Source: Sapria himalayana (taxonomy: Eukaryota; Streptophyta; Magnoliopsida; Malpighiales; Rafflesiaceae). From it: DNA of 64,000 nt. The position numbers and the translations under genes are program-made. Below, one piece after another: positions 53,133 through 59,000 of the stretch. Positions within the stretch are counted from its first letter, which is position 1; the number at the start of each line of letters is the position of its first letter. The stretch covers positions 1,320,001 through 1,384,000 of the forward strand of contig JAREIK010000343.1 of the NCBI GenBank assembly GCA_029783825.1, read 5' to 3'. Below the pieces are notes generated by a model. The model was not told the origin of the DNA. It made no database searches and worked only from the letters and a program-made list of their open reading frames with translations.

Positions 53133-53191
53133 TAGGAAGAGGGGTTGATCTAAATAGGAATTGGAGAATAGATTGGGGGAAGAAGGAGAAG
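18417..53191 (+). CDS. M14-type zinc carboxypeptidase, N-terminal 187 residues in six exons (3' end outside window)
   Basis: Joined exons are 18417-18532, 36335-36392, 36480-36602, 36770-36907, 52967-53036 and 53136-53191. The frame stays open across all five junctions, each with GT and AG borders. Residues 1-22 look like a signal peptide (MAQTIAFRCFCFIILSYHVA), so the product is probably secreted or vacuolar/apoplastic. Then come TPINYDLYHSSKDLL (a metallocarboxypeptidase N-terminal region), TYC near residues 77-79, and SFGQHGRELITSELAW (100-115), in which H104 and E107 form the HxxE zinc motif. PMENLNGR (148-155) and VDLNRNW (172-178) follow; N175 and R176 correspond to Asn144/Arg145 of carboxypeptidase A. 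This matches the plant Zn-dependent exopeptidase family typified, to my knowledge, by Arabidopsis At5g42320. The third zinc histidine and catalytic glutamate must lie in later exons. Introns 1, 4 and 6 are enormous and filled with transposons. Confidence 0.88.
18533..19465 (+). other. Start of intron 1, no repeat recognised
   Basis: AT-rich intronic DNA with T- and A-runs. No protein-like or RNA-gene signal. Confidence 0.5.
19466..20140. repeat. Compound (TA)n/(CA)n microsatellite island
   Basis: About 675 bp of interleaved TATATA, CACACA, TGTGTG and TATGTTTATA tracts, including (TA) runs at 19475-19500 and (CA) runs at 19585-19612. The tyrosine/isoleucine/histidine-rich open frames on both strands are artefacts. 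Confidence 0.95.
20141..21935 (+). other. Intron 1, AT-rich, possible SINE/tRNA-like motif at its start
   Basis: Around 20205 the string GGACTTGGGTTTGAACCCC resembles a Pol III B box, preceded by a GGATGGTTG-type sequence, but no full tRNA or second copy is seen. The rest is very AT-rich with no recognised feature. Confidence 0.35.
21936..22545 (-). repeat. Copia G: LTR-like repeat, left copy
   Basis: Direct repeat of 24800-25370. Shared ordered blocks include ATGAATATCATATAT(c/t)(a/g)TAGCA, TTATGATGTTATTCT, TCTTCATTTTGA, ATTCAATTA(a/g)GGTTAGGGTTGGT, a GATGxxGxxGAGAAG-type purine stretch, and AATTATGAAAAA(a/g)TT. It flanks a minus-strand copia RT/RNase H relic, so on that strand it is the 3' LTR. 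It ends in a (GT)n(AT)n microsatellite. Confidence 0.6.
22680..24400 (-). pseudogene. Copia G: reverse transcriptase/RNase H relic
   Basis: On the minus strand, recognisable Ty1/copia pieces occur in order. They are an LEPKQSP motif (YGLKQSP-like, about 23640-23700), MYIDNILIIK (YVDDILI-like, about 23495-23535), EAKNIKGTIFLSQKRCILNI (GIFLSQRKYxLDLL-like, about 23330-23390), and near 22830-22935 an NQAAHHITS motif (CDNQAAxxIAxNP of RNase H) present twice in tandem. Frameshifts and stops abound. Gag and integrase are absent, so it is a deleted element between LTR-like repeats. Confidence 0.75.
24800..25370 (-). repeat. Copia G: LTR-like repeat, right copy
   Basis: Same ordered blocks as 21936-22545, including the ATTCAATTAGGGTTAGGGTTGG string near 25235. 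It would be the 5' LTR of the minus-strand relic. A third, partial copy lies at 25475-25870 (blocks ATTTTATGAATATCATGTGTT and TGATGTCATTCTTATTTTACTCAAT). Confidence 0.6.
25475..25870 (-). repeat. Partial third copy of the copia G LTR-like repeat
   Basis: Shares the middle of the repeat (ATGAATATCATGTGTT, then AATTCGACAAATTCTAAA, then GTGATGTCATTCTTATTTTA) but lacks the GGTTAGGGTTGG end. Probably a truncated solo LTR. Confidence 0.45.
26300..30950 (+). mobile_element. Copia A: near full-length decayed Ty1/copia element
   Basis: A copia-like order is traceable on the plus strand. An LTR-like end at about 26300-26556 is followed by a TGGCATGAGAATC sequence resembling the usual initiator-Met tRNA primer site (TGGTATCAGAGC). 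An integrase-like CE(M)L region lies near 27880. An IREFIQIFEMNY piece (AKGFTQxxGxDY-like) lies near 29420-29460, DIEEDVHMK (DLEEEVYMxQPPGF-like) at about 29572-29600, YVNNILVM at about 29800-29823, KRSTISFCIFDGDNF (RNase H) at 30313-30357, and a FxxKIQDEIIIPPYVLRANQ-like region at 30630-30690. GTTTGAGAGAGTGTTG at 30763-30778 resembles the polypurine tract plus LTR start. Every frame is interrupted. Confidence 0.75.
29661..29903 (+). pseudogene. Copia A reverse transcriptase fragment (YVNNIL)
   Basis: The longest surviving frame of copia A. It contains GFVYVNNILVMINNELKIIQ, matching the catalytic FVYVDDILIxG...ExIxxLKxxLS block. Both catalytic aspartates (DD) are replaced by NN, so it cannot be active. 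Confidence 0.75.
30951..32955 (+). other. Intron 1, AT-rich, nothing recognised
   Basis: No motif I can assign. A 103-codon open frame at 32199-32510 shows no known domain. Simple A-rich and T-rich runs are frequent. Confidence 0.45.
32956..34250 (-). pseudogene. Copia H: RT C-terminus/RNase H relic
   Basis: On the minus strand, 33391-33648 carries DPSFMLYLIRLL then NYLIIIRIDIPYLHPI, matching the YRxLVGKLxYLTxTRPDISYAV block of copia. Further along (about 33190-33140) is a SRSSEET..KAIAT piece (SSAEAEYRALA-like), and at about 33110-33030 CDYQATKYKIFNKIFHEQPK (CDNQAAxxIAxNPVFHERTKH-like). Interrupted by stops and frameshifts; LTR borders not resolved. Confidence 0.72.
34478..34848. mobile_element. 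hAT-type GC-island element with diverged ends
   Basis: Starts AAGATGTGTCAAATGGGC and ends GACCCGTTTGGCACCTTTA, an imperfect inverted repeat of the TAGAGGTGTCAAACGGGC family. The interior is GC-rich with GGCACGG/CCGTGCC words. No 8-bp target duplication is evident (ATGTTAGA versus TAAATAAT), so the ends or flanks have changed. Open frames inside it are composition artefacts. Confidence 0.75.
34868..34928 (+). other. Exon-like segment of unknown origin in intron 1
   Basis: A 61-nt stretch flanked by TTTTTTTTCAG and GTAATTTC has one open frame, MQDVKEYTLIKDRKMHLIDE. It lies 20 bp past a GC-island element; before that element another open piece, MNKVIALKDVGGYVRK, follows TTTTTTCCTAG. It does not belong to the carboxypeptidase reading frame. 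It could be a cassette exon, a gene fragment carried by a transposon, or chance. Confidence 0.25.
34929..36334 (+). other. End of intron 1, mostly unassigned
   Basis: AT-rich. A short stretch at 36030-36110 with CATGCC/CACCGTGCGTCGCACGC words may be an eroded GC-island fragment, and a (CT)n tract lies at 36188-36213. No exon other than exon 2 at the end. Confidence 0.45.
36188..36213. repeat. (TC)n microsatellite
   Basis: About 13 TC units, 120 bp upstream of the exon 2 acceptor. A pyrimidine tract on the sense strand. Confidence 0.9.
36335..36392 (+). CDS. Carboxypeptidase exon 2
   Basis: 58 nt encoding the last base of Ser39 and residues 40-58 (KDLLKLIKKLVQLHPDKFV). Acceptor TTTTATAG|TAAGG, donor GTG|GTATGT. 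The alternative acceptor four bases downstream (TAAG) would create a stop in phase with exon 1, so the chosen site is strongly favoured. The LHPDKF block is typical of this plant carboxypeptidase family. Confidence 0.88.
36480..36602 (+). CDS. Carboxypeptidase exon 3
   Basis: 123 nt, 41 codons, phase 0 at both ends. Encodes AETFKAENKGYKAEVMVVTY through RPMFRILL (residues 59-99). This is the beta-strand region before the first zinc ligand. Acceptor TTTCAACAG|G, donor TTA|GTAAGT. Intron 2 before it is only 87 bp. Confidence 0.9.
36770..36907 (+). CDS. Carboxypeptidase exon 4 with the HxxE zinc motif
   Basis: 138 nt, 46 codons, phase 0. Encodes residues 100-145, starting SFGQHGRELITSELAWKILS and ending NNTLDNILLK. 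H104 and E107 are the first two zinc ligands of the M14 fold, and R106 sits within the motif as in plant relatives. Acceptor GTGCTATAG|AGT, donor AAG|GTAATG. Intron 3 before it is 167 bp; intron 4 after it is 16,059 bp. Confidence 0.93.
36908..38439 (+). other. Intron 4 start, unassigned with a GC-mixed tract
   Basis: 37140-37580 is less AT-rich than its surroundings and gives frames of 80-90 codons on both strands, but none is recognisable. It precedes a copia integrase piece and may be that element's leader/gag region. Confidence 0.35.
38440..38740 (+). pseudogene. Copia E: integrase N-terminal relic
   Basis: On the plus strand, CEIYQLSKFT (from 38456) followed by DSYP, RRILFYLIHLEIL and YYFY..LYNI corresponds to the copia CExCQLAKHxRxSYP...PFDLIHSDVWGP...YFVSFIDDYSR region. 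The parallel segment in copia C starts at 56926 and is clearly related. Stops interrupt it. Confidence 0.65.
38869..39140. mobile_element. Degenerate GC-island element, one end recognisable
   Basis: Begins AAAGGTGTAAAGTGGGC, then carries GGGTGGCCCAAACATGGC and CTGTGCCGTGCTG, as in the GC-island family. A matching right terminus is not visible, so the end given is where composition returns to AT-rich. Confidence 0.5.
39141..40862 (+). other. Intron 4, dispersed repeats of unknown class
   Basis: 39600-40110 matches 8290-8760 in order of landmarks. 40480-40660 is similar in inverted orientation to 63170-63350 (ATCACGTGTTG, GTATCTCA/GTGTCTCA, TCGTGGACAAAC/TCGTAGACAAAC, CTAGGCATC/CCAGGCATC). No coding signal. 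Confidence 0.4.
40863..41318. mobile_element. hAT-type GC-island element, intact ends, perfect target duplication
   Basis: A 456-bp element with inverted ends TAGAGGTGTCAAACGGGCCG and CGGCCCGTTTGACACCTCTA, flanked by identical 8-bp direct repeats GTATTATG (40855-40862 and 41319-41326). An 8-bp duplication and a TAGxGxTGTCAAA terminus are typical of the hAT superfamily. There is no transposase, so it is non-autonomous. The interior is GGCACGG/CCGTGCC-rich. It has a palindromic core (GCGGGTCGGGTC at 40982-40993 and GACCCGACCCGC at 41000-41011) and a block of TGACTC/GAGTCA repeats at 41044-41130. Confidence 0.9.
42302..42530. mobile_element. Eroded GC-island element at the start of a tandem array
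   Basis: Contains CATGGCCTAGCAC, GGGCCATGTGG and a right end TTGACACTGTTA equivalent to the family terminus TTTGACACCTCTA. The sequence just before this end recurs in each unit of the following tandem array, so the array includes this element's end. Confidence 0.5.
42440..44790. repeat. ~393-bp tandem array (about 5 units) containing a transposon end
   Basis: Units marked by TAGA(t/c)GACTAT(c) start at 42531, about 42931 (split by an insertion, resuming at 43292), 43686, 44074 and 44468. Spacing is 400, 394, 388 and 394 bp once the insertion is discounted. Each holds AAAATTGTTCTAAGA, TTGGGCTGTATTCCATATTG, TTCATAATTTTTCTCTGGGT, GAGGTCATGAAGAT and ends in a CACACAAAAATGxGTCATGC...CATATTTGACACCTC block derived from a hAT-type element terminus. 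Confidence 0.88.
42935..43287. mobile_element. hAT-type GC-island element inserted in the tandem array
   Basis: A 353-bp element with ends TAGAGGTATCAAATGGGC and TCCATTTGACACATCTA, flanked by identical 8-bp repeats CCTCTAGA (42927-42934 and 43288-43295). The target includes the last bases (CCTCTA) of an older terminus of the same family. The interior is moderately decayed (GGCATGG, CGTGCTGCGG). Confidence 0.88.
44800..45600 (+). pseudogene. Copia D: start of reverse transcriptase, relic
   Basis: From about 45283, GKFIVRCK then MHKVKIGFEWKFDMLKAILI then AREFTN on the plus strand corresponds to the copia block GxKWVxKIKRxxDGxIxRYKARLVAKGFTQ. The upstream 44860-45240 segment resembles 58080-58330 of copia C (shared GATGGATATGTCCAT). 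A hAT-type element has cut it at 45602. Confidence 0.65.
45602..46043. mobile_element. hAT-type GC-island element, opposite orientation
   Basis: A 442-bp element with ends TAGATGTGTCAACCGGGCCG and CCCAGCCCGTTTGACACATCTA, flanked by CATGTCAA and CATGTGAA (7 of 8 match). The palindromic core is GACCGCGGGTCGGGTC (45815-45830) and its near-complement at 45837-45852. The strand order of the core and the adjoining TTTTTTGCGGGAGGGG-type motif is reversed compared with the copies at 40863 and 57771. The long frames on both strands (up to 155 codons) are composition artefacts. Confidence 0.88.
46044..47219 (+). other. Intron 4, unassigned
   Basis: AT-rich sequence between two hAT-type elements. It probably continues decayed copia DNA, but no conserved block is legible. 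Confidence 0.4.
47220..47766. mobile_element. Older hAT-type GC-island element
   Basis: Begins TAGAGGTGTTAAACGGGTTA and ends TTGACATATTTA. The interior is rich in decayed GGCATG/TGCCAT words. Flanks TCTACATC and TATAAATC match at 6 of 8 positions. At 547 bp it is the longest copy here and the level of decay implies greater age. Confidence 0.7.
48520..51770 (+). mobile_element. Copia B: decayed element, leader to mid-RT
   Basis: CGGTATCAAAGTC at 48687-48699 resembles the copia initiator-Met tRNA primer site and follows an LTR-like end. Downstream blocks align with copia A: 49236-49340 with 27180-27290, and AAAATGGAGCATAATGG (49795) with GAATGGAGTAGAGTG (27720). RFIVREFTYTPGVNY (51405-51449) matches AxRLVAKGFTQxxGxDY. 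EGVSIKQLP then CILWKTLNELK (51575-51665) match LEEEVYMxQPPGF and VCKLKKALYGLKQ. The 3' half of RT and RNase H is missing. Confidence 0.68.
49143..49184. repeat. (AT)n microsatellite
   Basis: About 20 AT units inside copia B. Similar shorter runs occur at 48187-48203 and 49557-49574. Confidence 0.9.
51771..52966 (+). other. End of intron 4, no repeat recognised
   Basis: Contains an A-rich (AAATAAAT)n-like patch at 52348-52395. The 95-codon frame at 52650-52934 lies just before exon 5 but is not part of the carboxypeptidase frame and shows no domain. Confidence 0.5.
52967..53036 (+). CDS. Carboxypeptidase exon 5
   Basis: 70 nt encoding residues 146-168 (VVPMENLNGRKLVEDGDLCE, then RRN) plus one base. 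Acceptor TTAATGGCAG|GTG. Two in-frame donors are possible: AATG|GTGGTA, giving N-G-R-G as in relatives, or AATGGTG|GTATTT, giving one extra Gly (N-G-G-R-G). I chose the first by homology. A short 99-bp intron follows. Confidence 0.9.
53096..53131 (+). repeat. 36-base poly-T tract forming the intron 5 polypyrimidine tract
   Basis: Thirty-six consecutive T directly precede GTAG at the exon 6 acceptor. It makes up over a third of a 99-bp intron. Confidence 0.95.
53136..53191 (+). CDS. Carboxypeptidase exon 6 (LNRNW segment)
   Basis: 56 nt completing Gly169 and encoding RGVDLNRNWRIDWGKKEK (170-187), phase 0 at its end. N175-R176 are the predicted substrate-carboxylate binding pair. The donor is AAG|GTTTGT. 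The acceptor GTAG follows directly on a 36-base poly-T run. The next exon, which should begin with an acidic DYDP-type stretch, was not found before 64000, so intron 6 is at least 10.8 kb or the gene is broken. Confidence 0.92.
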
Positions 53192-53530
53192 GTTTGTATT
53201 TCTTACCAGAGGTTCATCTTCTTGGGCTTAGATTTACTTGGATTATTGTATTTTTTGTAGTTAATGATTCATGTGCGTGAACTGTTATATTATGATATAA
53301 TTTTGTTTTGAACTAGTTGAGCATCAATTAGACGTTATGCTTATTTTTATTGGCATTTTTATGTTTATCAGTTGAATCTTTAGTTTTCATTTTTATTTAT
53401 ATTTACTTATCTCAAGAAAAATATGAAATCGAGAAAATGTATTGTGTTTAACTCATTATGATCTTAATTTCAAGATCTGAGATTTTCTTTTGCTAGGACC
53501 TATTTGGCATATCTTTATTTCAAGATCAAA

Positions 53531-54382
53531 GTTTTTAAAAGCATTTTTAAAAATGCCTTGGCACGTGTCTCAACGTGAGACGTTCATAAAACACCTCGAG
53601 GTCTTAAAAACCATGGAGCTCAACTGAGCTCCTCGAGCTCCATGATGGAGCTCTAGTGAGTTCCATCAATCCACGATGGGGCTCTATAGAGTTCCATCGA
53701 GTTCCACGATGGGGCTTTATAGAGTTCCATTGAGCTCCACCACGGAGCTTGCGGAGCTCCGTCGAGCTCCAACGAGGATCTCCAGGAAGCTCCATCGAGC
53801 TTTCTGTGGAGAGGGGCGAGGAGAGAGGGGATGAGGGTGAGGGCCAAGGGCGAGGGAAAGCAGAGAAGCTCCATATTATTTTAAATTTATTAAAATTTAA
53901 AATAGTATTTTAATTTGATAATTTAATAAAATTATCAAAGTAATAAATAGTATTAATTAATAATTTTAAAATATTTTATACTATTTATTAATGAAAAAAT
54001 AATATTATATATTATTTATTAATGAAAAAATAAATTTAAAATTTTAATTTGATTATGATAAAATTATTTTAAATTTATTAAAATCTAACATATTATAAAA
54101 TATTTATTAAAGTATTTCATATTATTTTATTTTATTTTTAATATATTATAAAATATTTATTAATTATATTTATAGATAATGGCCGTCTTAAAAAAATTTT
54201 TTTTAAAATCTTGATTTTAAATTTTTTTATTTATGCTATTTTATTTTATATATTTAAAATATTATTTAATTATATATTGTAATGCTCAAAAAATTTACGA
54301 CTTAGCGTCTCTAGGCTTATGTCCCACCTCACGAACATAAAAACTTCTCACCTTACGCATTCTCCTTTTAAAACTTTGGGTG
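53531..54382. mobile_element. Possible terminal-inverted-repeat element with a GAGCTCC minisatellite
   Basis: The left side CAAAGTTTTTAAAAG and the right side CTTTTAAAACTTTG are an imperfect inverted pair. Next to them lie GAGGTCTT-type and CACCTCACG-type sequences, as seen in plant elements with AAAGTTTTAAAA ends. The middle is very AT-rich (53875-54300). No target duplication found, so the unit is tentative. Confidence 0.35.
53615..53810. repeat. ~33-bp minisatellite (GAGTTCCATCGAGCTCCACG type)
   Basis: About six imperfect units of 31-33 bp, each with a (g)AG(t/c)TCCATCGAG(t/c)TCCACGATGGGGCT-like core. Overlapping minus-strand frames with repeated MEL..APSW words are artefacts of the period being divisible by three. 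Confidence 0.85.
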
Positions 54383-54689
54383 TCCATAAAACATAATAGT
54401 CTACCCAAACCAAGCATCCTAGAATAACCAAGCATGATACTTCTAGACTTGAAAGTACAAATGGGCAAATCGGACTGAGTACAACGGACTGCCGTAGATA
54501 ATCAATGGATGGGTTAGCCCGATCTGATTATATTTTGAGTATGTTTTGCTGCGACAAATGTTAGTTCTACAAGTGTAGTAATCATGGCCCACTATTTCTC
54601 CTAGCTACATTAAGAGTGTGCTTAGTCTGCCTAGCTAGGCTTGAAATGTCAGTCCTAGGTCAGCCTTCGATGCTAGTTTTATTTACAAA

Positions 54690-54950
54690 AAAAAAAAAAA
54701 AAATATTTTTTGGTAGGGCAACCCACACCATGGTATCCTTTGAGTAGGATGACCCATAATTTCTCTATTTTAAGAACTCATTTTGGTAGGGCAGCTCATA
54801 TATGGTATCCTTTTGTGTGGTGCAATCTGGTTGGAGGACAACCCGCATTTTGTGTAGGACAATCCCTTGGTATATTTTGTGTAGGGTAGCTCATAATTTC
54901 TCAATTTTTTTAAAGAAATATGTTTTGGCTGATTTTGCATTTTAGTTGTT
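54690..54950. repeat. Diverged short tandem repeats (GGTAGGGCAACCCA type)
   Basis: GGTAGGGCAACCCACACCATGG, TGGTAGGGCAGCTCATATATGG, TAGGACAATCCCTTGG and TAGGGTAGCTCATAATTTCTC recur within 260 bp, with TATCCTTT between units. Possibly the leader of copia C. Confidence 0.6.
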
Positions 54951-55970
54951 TCTCCCTTGGGTAGAGGTGTCATTTTAGTGGTTCAAAGATGATTGAAATT
55001 ATTGTGGGACCATTGAGGATGACCTTGGAAATTGAGGGAAAATATTATTCCTTTTAGATTACATCGGTCACAGTCTGGTTTGTTACCCAAGGATACATGA
55101 ATCATTTATTAGAAAACCTATTTCAAACTGAGACTAACAAGTGGATGCAAATTAACAAAATTACTAGTGCACTTGTAGCAATCAATTAATTGTAGTGTAT
55201 TGAGTGTTTTTGACTCATGTGATACTTATAACAAAATTTGAGATATGACTATTTTGATGTATTATCCATGGATGTTTCATTCATATGATATTATTACTCA
55301 ACTGTATGTATGTGATAAGATTTTTGGCATGATATCAGTATTGACCAATCAAATGATATTGAAAAACATGGTAAGTGGATGTGTAATATTCTTTATATGT
55401 ATTAATTAAGAGAGTGATATATTAGTTTGTGGACATGGATTCTTGGGGATAAGACAAATTTGTTTCTTTCAGAGATTTATCAGAGAGTAACTTAGCTGAC
55501 TCCAAATATACCTAGATTAAGTAGAGTTAGTATGATTAGTTGCAATATTATGATATCTTTGTTACACAGTTTTGATGAGAAAGCTAGGAGGCCTCGCAGA
55601 GGTAAACTGAGGCGTGAAGGTAACAGTGGTTTGTTACCTTTGCGAGAAGTCATAACATAATTGGGAAAGATGTTGGATATTTCACCATGAGTTACTGTTA
55701 TACGACTGACCTTTCAAGGTTTAGAGACTATATAGAAAACTATTTGACCTATTTAGGTTAGAATCTCTATGACCACATCAACTGGAGATGTGATGCCTTC
55801 TCAAGAGGAGTATTCTAAATTATGTTCTTTGGAGTACCATTGGATTAGGTATGTCTACATCCATTACACTCTCTGCTTACCCTTATCATCTTACTCCATA
55901 TTGTTGTATAGTAGATTTATGGGCAAATATCCATGTTATATGTAATCGTATTATTTTTACTTTTTTTATG

Positions 55971-56658
55971 CTATATTGCACGGACACGGATACGGACACG
56001 GAGATACGACGCGGCAGGATACGGAGACACGGCAAATTCTAAAAAACTAGGATACGGATACGACTAGGATACGTCATGATAAAAAAATAAAATTAAAAAT
56101 AAAAATTATTAATTATAAATATTAGTTATTTTAAAATAATTTAAAATTCTGTATTTTAAAATAATGTAAAAAAAATTTAAACTCTCTAACACCCCCCACC
56201 CCACCACCATCCCTTTACAGTTTTGATTTTCGAACTCTTCCCCCTCCCAATACAGATTCCAAAACCCCCCATTCCCTTTATAGAATTAGGTTACCTTAGG
56301 TATTGTCGGCGCCTCGGCGGTGTGCTCCTCCCCTCCCCGTTTGACGCAATGACAATTGACAACTATTTCTCACAATCGGCTTGTCGGCAACTCACTGTCG
56401 GCGGTGTGCTTCTCAATTTATTGGAGATGTAGGAGTAATAGATAATATATATTATATTTCCGACGCATTAGAATCGTAAAAATACGTCAGTTGGTAAATG
56501 ATGCGTCTGTAGGTAAACAACGCGTCTGTTATTAACGATGATTGTTTCCGAACAACGCGTCGGATATGTCTCTGTGGCATATCCGACCCGTGTCCGACCC
56601 GTGTCGCTGTGTCCATGTGTCGGACACGGCAATTCCTAGGCGTATCCGTGCAACATAG
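55971..56658. mobile_element. Non-autonomous hAT-type element with CACGGATACG ends
   Basis: A 688-bp element with inverted ends CTATATTGCACGGACACGG and CGTATCCGTGCAACATAG, flanked by identical 8-bp repeats TTTTTATG (55963-55970 and 56659-56666). Subterminal GGACACGG/CCGTGTCCGAC repeats are present on both sides. The interior 56190-56420 is comparatively GC-rich and holds a 69-codon frame without recognised domains; it may be captured sequence. No transposase. Confidence 0.8.
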
Positions 56659-57770
56659 TTTTTATGTAGTCTAGAGTTTGTGATCTTATTGTGACCAAAG
56701 ACATTGTTGTATGAGCTATGAGACATGACAATATCAATGTTGACTATTTCTTGTTGACACTTATTTTATATGTAATCGAGTTTCATTATAATTTAATTTT
56801 TATTAGTTATTTTATGAAACAATAAAGTTAATATTATTTTTTTTATTCTATATTATGTAGAATCATTAGGTTATATGTTTTTTTGTGGATTTAGTGAATA
56901 TATTAGAGTAGTAATGTCTATTGATTGTGAGATATATTAATTTGTAAAACATATTAGAGTTTCATATTTGGAATATCAAGGTAGTACTAGGAGGAATCCA
57001 TTCCATTTGATTCACTCATATATTTGGGAATCTTGTATGACTGTCATGTATGGTAATTTAAAATATTTTATTAATTTTGTTTGTGATTCTACTTAATTTA
57101 CATGGTTATTAGTGTTTAAAAAAATTTATTTTTTTTATTTTCATAAAATTTTATGAAAGAATTAAAATTCAGTTTTAATATTATATTAATATGTTGAGAA
57201 ATAATAATATATTATAATATATATTTTTTTCTTTCAAGGGTACAAAATGATTCACCAGACATTCCATGTTTATACTCTTGCATTAAATAAGATAGTTGAG
57301 AGAAAAGATTAGTATCTAATTGAGATGATTATGATACTCCAACTTCATGTGTGGGTACCTAGATATTTTTAGGGAGAAGATTTGTTAATTACTTACTTTT
57401 TGATTATTCGGATGTCATCATTCTTCTATTCTCTTAGGCAATATCTCATTCCAACTCTCTTATCTCAAAGACAAACTATTTTATTTTTTACTAAGATTAT
57501 AGGTTGTATATGTTATCACATGTTATTCATTAGGGTTTAGGGGTATTATTATGAGTGTTGAAGTCATATTCTTTAAGAATAACTTCTTTTCTAAGGACTC
57601 AATTCAAGCGAACAAACCTTCAAATATTGTATTAGCATGTTTATTTCTCTTCTCAATAGTTATTTTCAATGGAGGAGTTATGACTGATCTTACTCATATT
57701 TGTTTATCTAATTCGGTTAAAATGGTTGGTTTTGAGGAGAGTAATGACACATTTCTTAAGACATTACACT

Positions 57771-58071
57771 TAGAGGTGTCAAACGGGCCGGCCCGGCCCG
57801 TTTTTCACGAGCACGATCGTGCTACCGTGCCGTGCCTCGCCTGGCCCGCTCGGGCAAACCTGTCCGAGCGGTTCGGGAAACGGGGGACCGCGGGTCGGGT
57901 CAAATTCGATCCGACCCGCGGTCTTTTTTTGCGGGAGGGGAAGCATGCAGTCGGACTCACGGGGCTCCCGGCACGGGATAAACCCGTGCCGTGGGCCGAA
58001 CCGTGCCGGGCACGGCACAGCACGGTTCGTGCCAAAGCCGGGCATGGGCCCGGGCACGGTTGACACCTCTA
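57771..58071. mobile_element. hAT-type GC-island element, perfect target duplication, nested in copia C
   Basis: A 301-bp element with inverted ends TAGAGGTGTCAAACGGGCCG and GGCACGGTTGACACCTCTA, flanked by identical 8-bp repeats ATTACACT (57763-57770 and 58072-58079). It holds a perfect 13-bp palindrome, GACCGCGGGTCGG (57886-57898) and CCGACCCGCGGTC (57911-57923), followed by TTTTTTTGCGGGAGGGG. The 170-codon frame spanning it joins copia sequence to transposon sequence and is not a gene. Confidence 0.92.
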
Positions 58072-58545
58072 ATTACACTTAAGAGAGGTGCTTATTGTGA
58101 ATGCCATACTGGACAGGAGGTGTGTGTCTCCATAGGAGAGGGAGACTCGATGATTCTCATCTATAGATATATACTAGATGGATATGTCCATGGTCAATTT
58201 TTGAAGTGTATTTTCTTGTATCAGTTGATCAATCTCAGTGATGATTTGGATCTTCTGATTCTATTATGAAAGAAATCAAGTACATGTTTTTTTTAAATAT
58301 TCGGGATGACGACTAGCTATGGTGGGTTAATTCAGTGCAATCTCATCTAATTATACATGCGATATTGTCTCAAAATTAGTAGGTAAACATGTATTAAGAT
58401 GTAGATGAGTGTATATAATGAAAATATAATCCTAGGGAAGATTTATCCACTCAAGGCTAGGTTGGTAGTGAGAAATTTTGTGTATCTATGATCTCTATTA
58501 TAGCATCGCACAAGTATACCTTGTATCAGCTAAGTGTGGGGAATA

Positions 58546-59000
58546 TTTTTTTTTCATGGTGATCTAGAGGAAGAAGTATTCATGCAGTAGCCACCAGGGT
58601 TCACTATTTCTAAATAGTATGGCTTGCAGATTACAAAAGATACTTTATGACTTAGTGTAGTCTCATAGGGCATGGTTTAGTAAATTTTTATTGGTAATTA
58701 TAATGTTTGATTTTAATAGACGTGTATTATAATTTATTCATATTTCTTTCGACATGGATCAAAAGATAAGATATTTGTTGTATACGTCGATGATATTTTA
58801 ATTATGAAAGATTATTAATTTGATATATCTTAATTAAAATTATTTCTACTGACTGAATTTCAGACGAAAGATTTTAGTTGTATACCTCAGGCATCTAAAA
58901 TCATATTTTCCAAGTGTAAACTTGTCTACAAGTATTAATTTGCTACTTATATTATCTAATAGATATAAAGTTAGATGTTACCTTTGATATCTGTATAATT
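58546..59000 (+). pseudogene. Copia C reverse transcriptase core, interrupted
   Basis: HGDLEEEVFMQ followed by a stop and PPGF, then VVYVDDILIMK with both catalytic aspartates, then LLTEFQTKDF (LxxxFEMKDLG-like) and IIFSKCKLVYKY (IxxSQxKYVxxL-like). It is the best-preserved RT in the window but has several in-frame stops. Confidence 0.78.

Noticed and set aside
53604..53874. Minus-strand frames with repeated MEL..APSW words
   Set aside because: Minisatellite with a period divisible by three; no transcript or domain signal.
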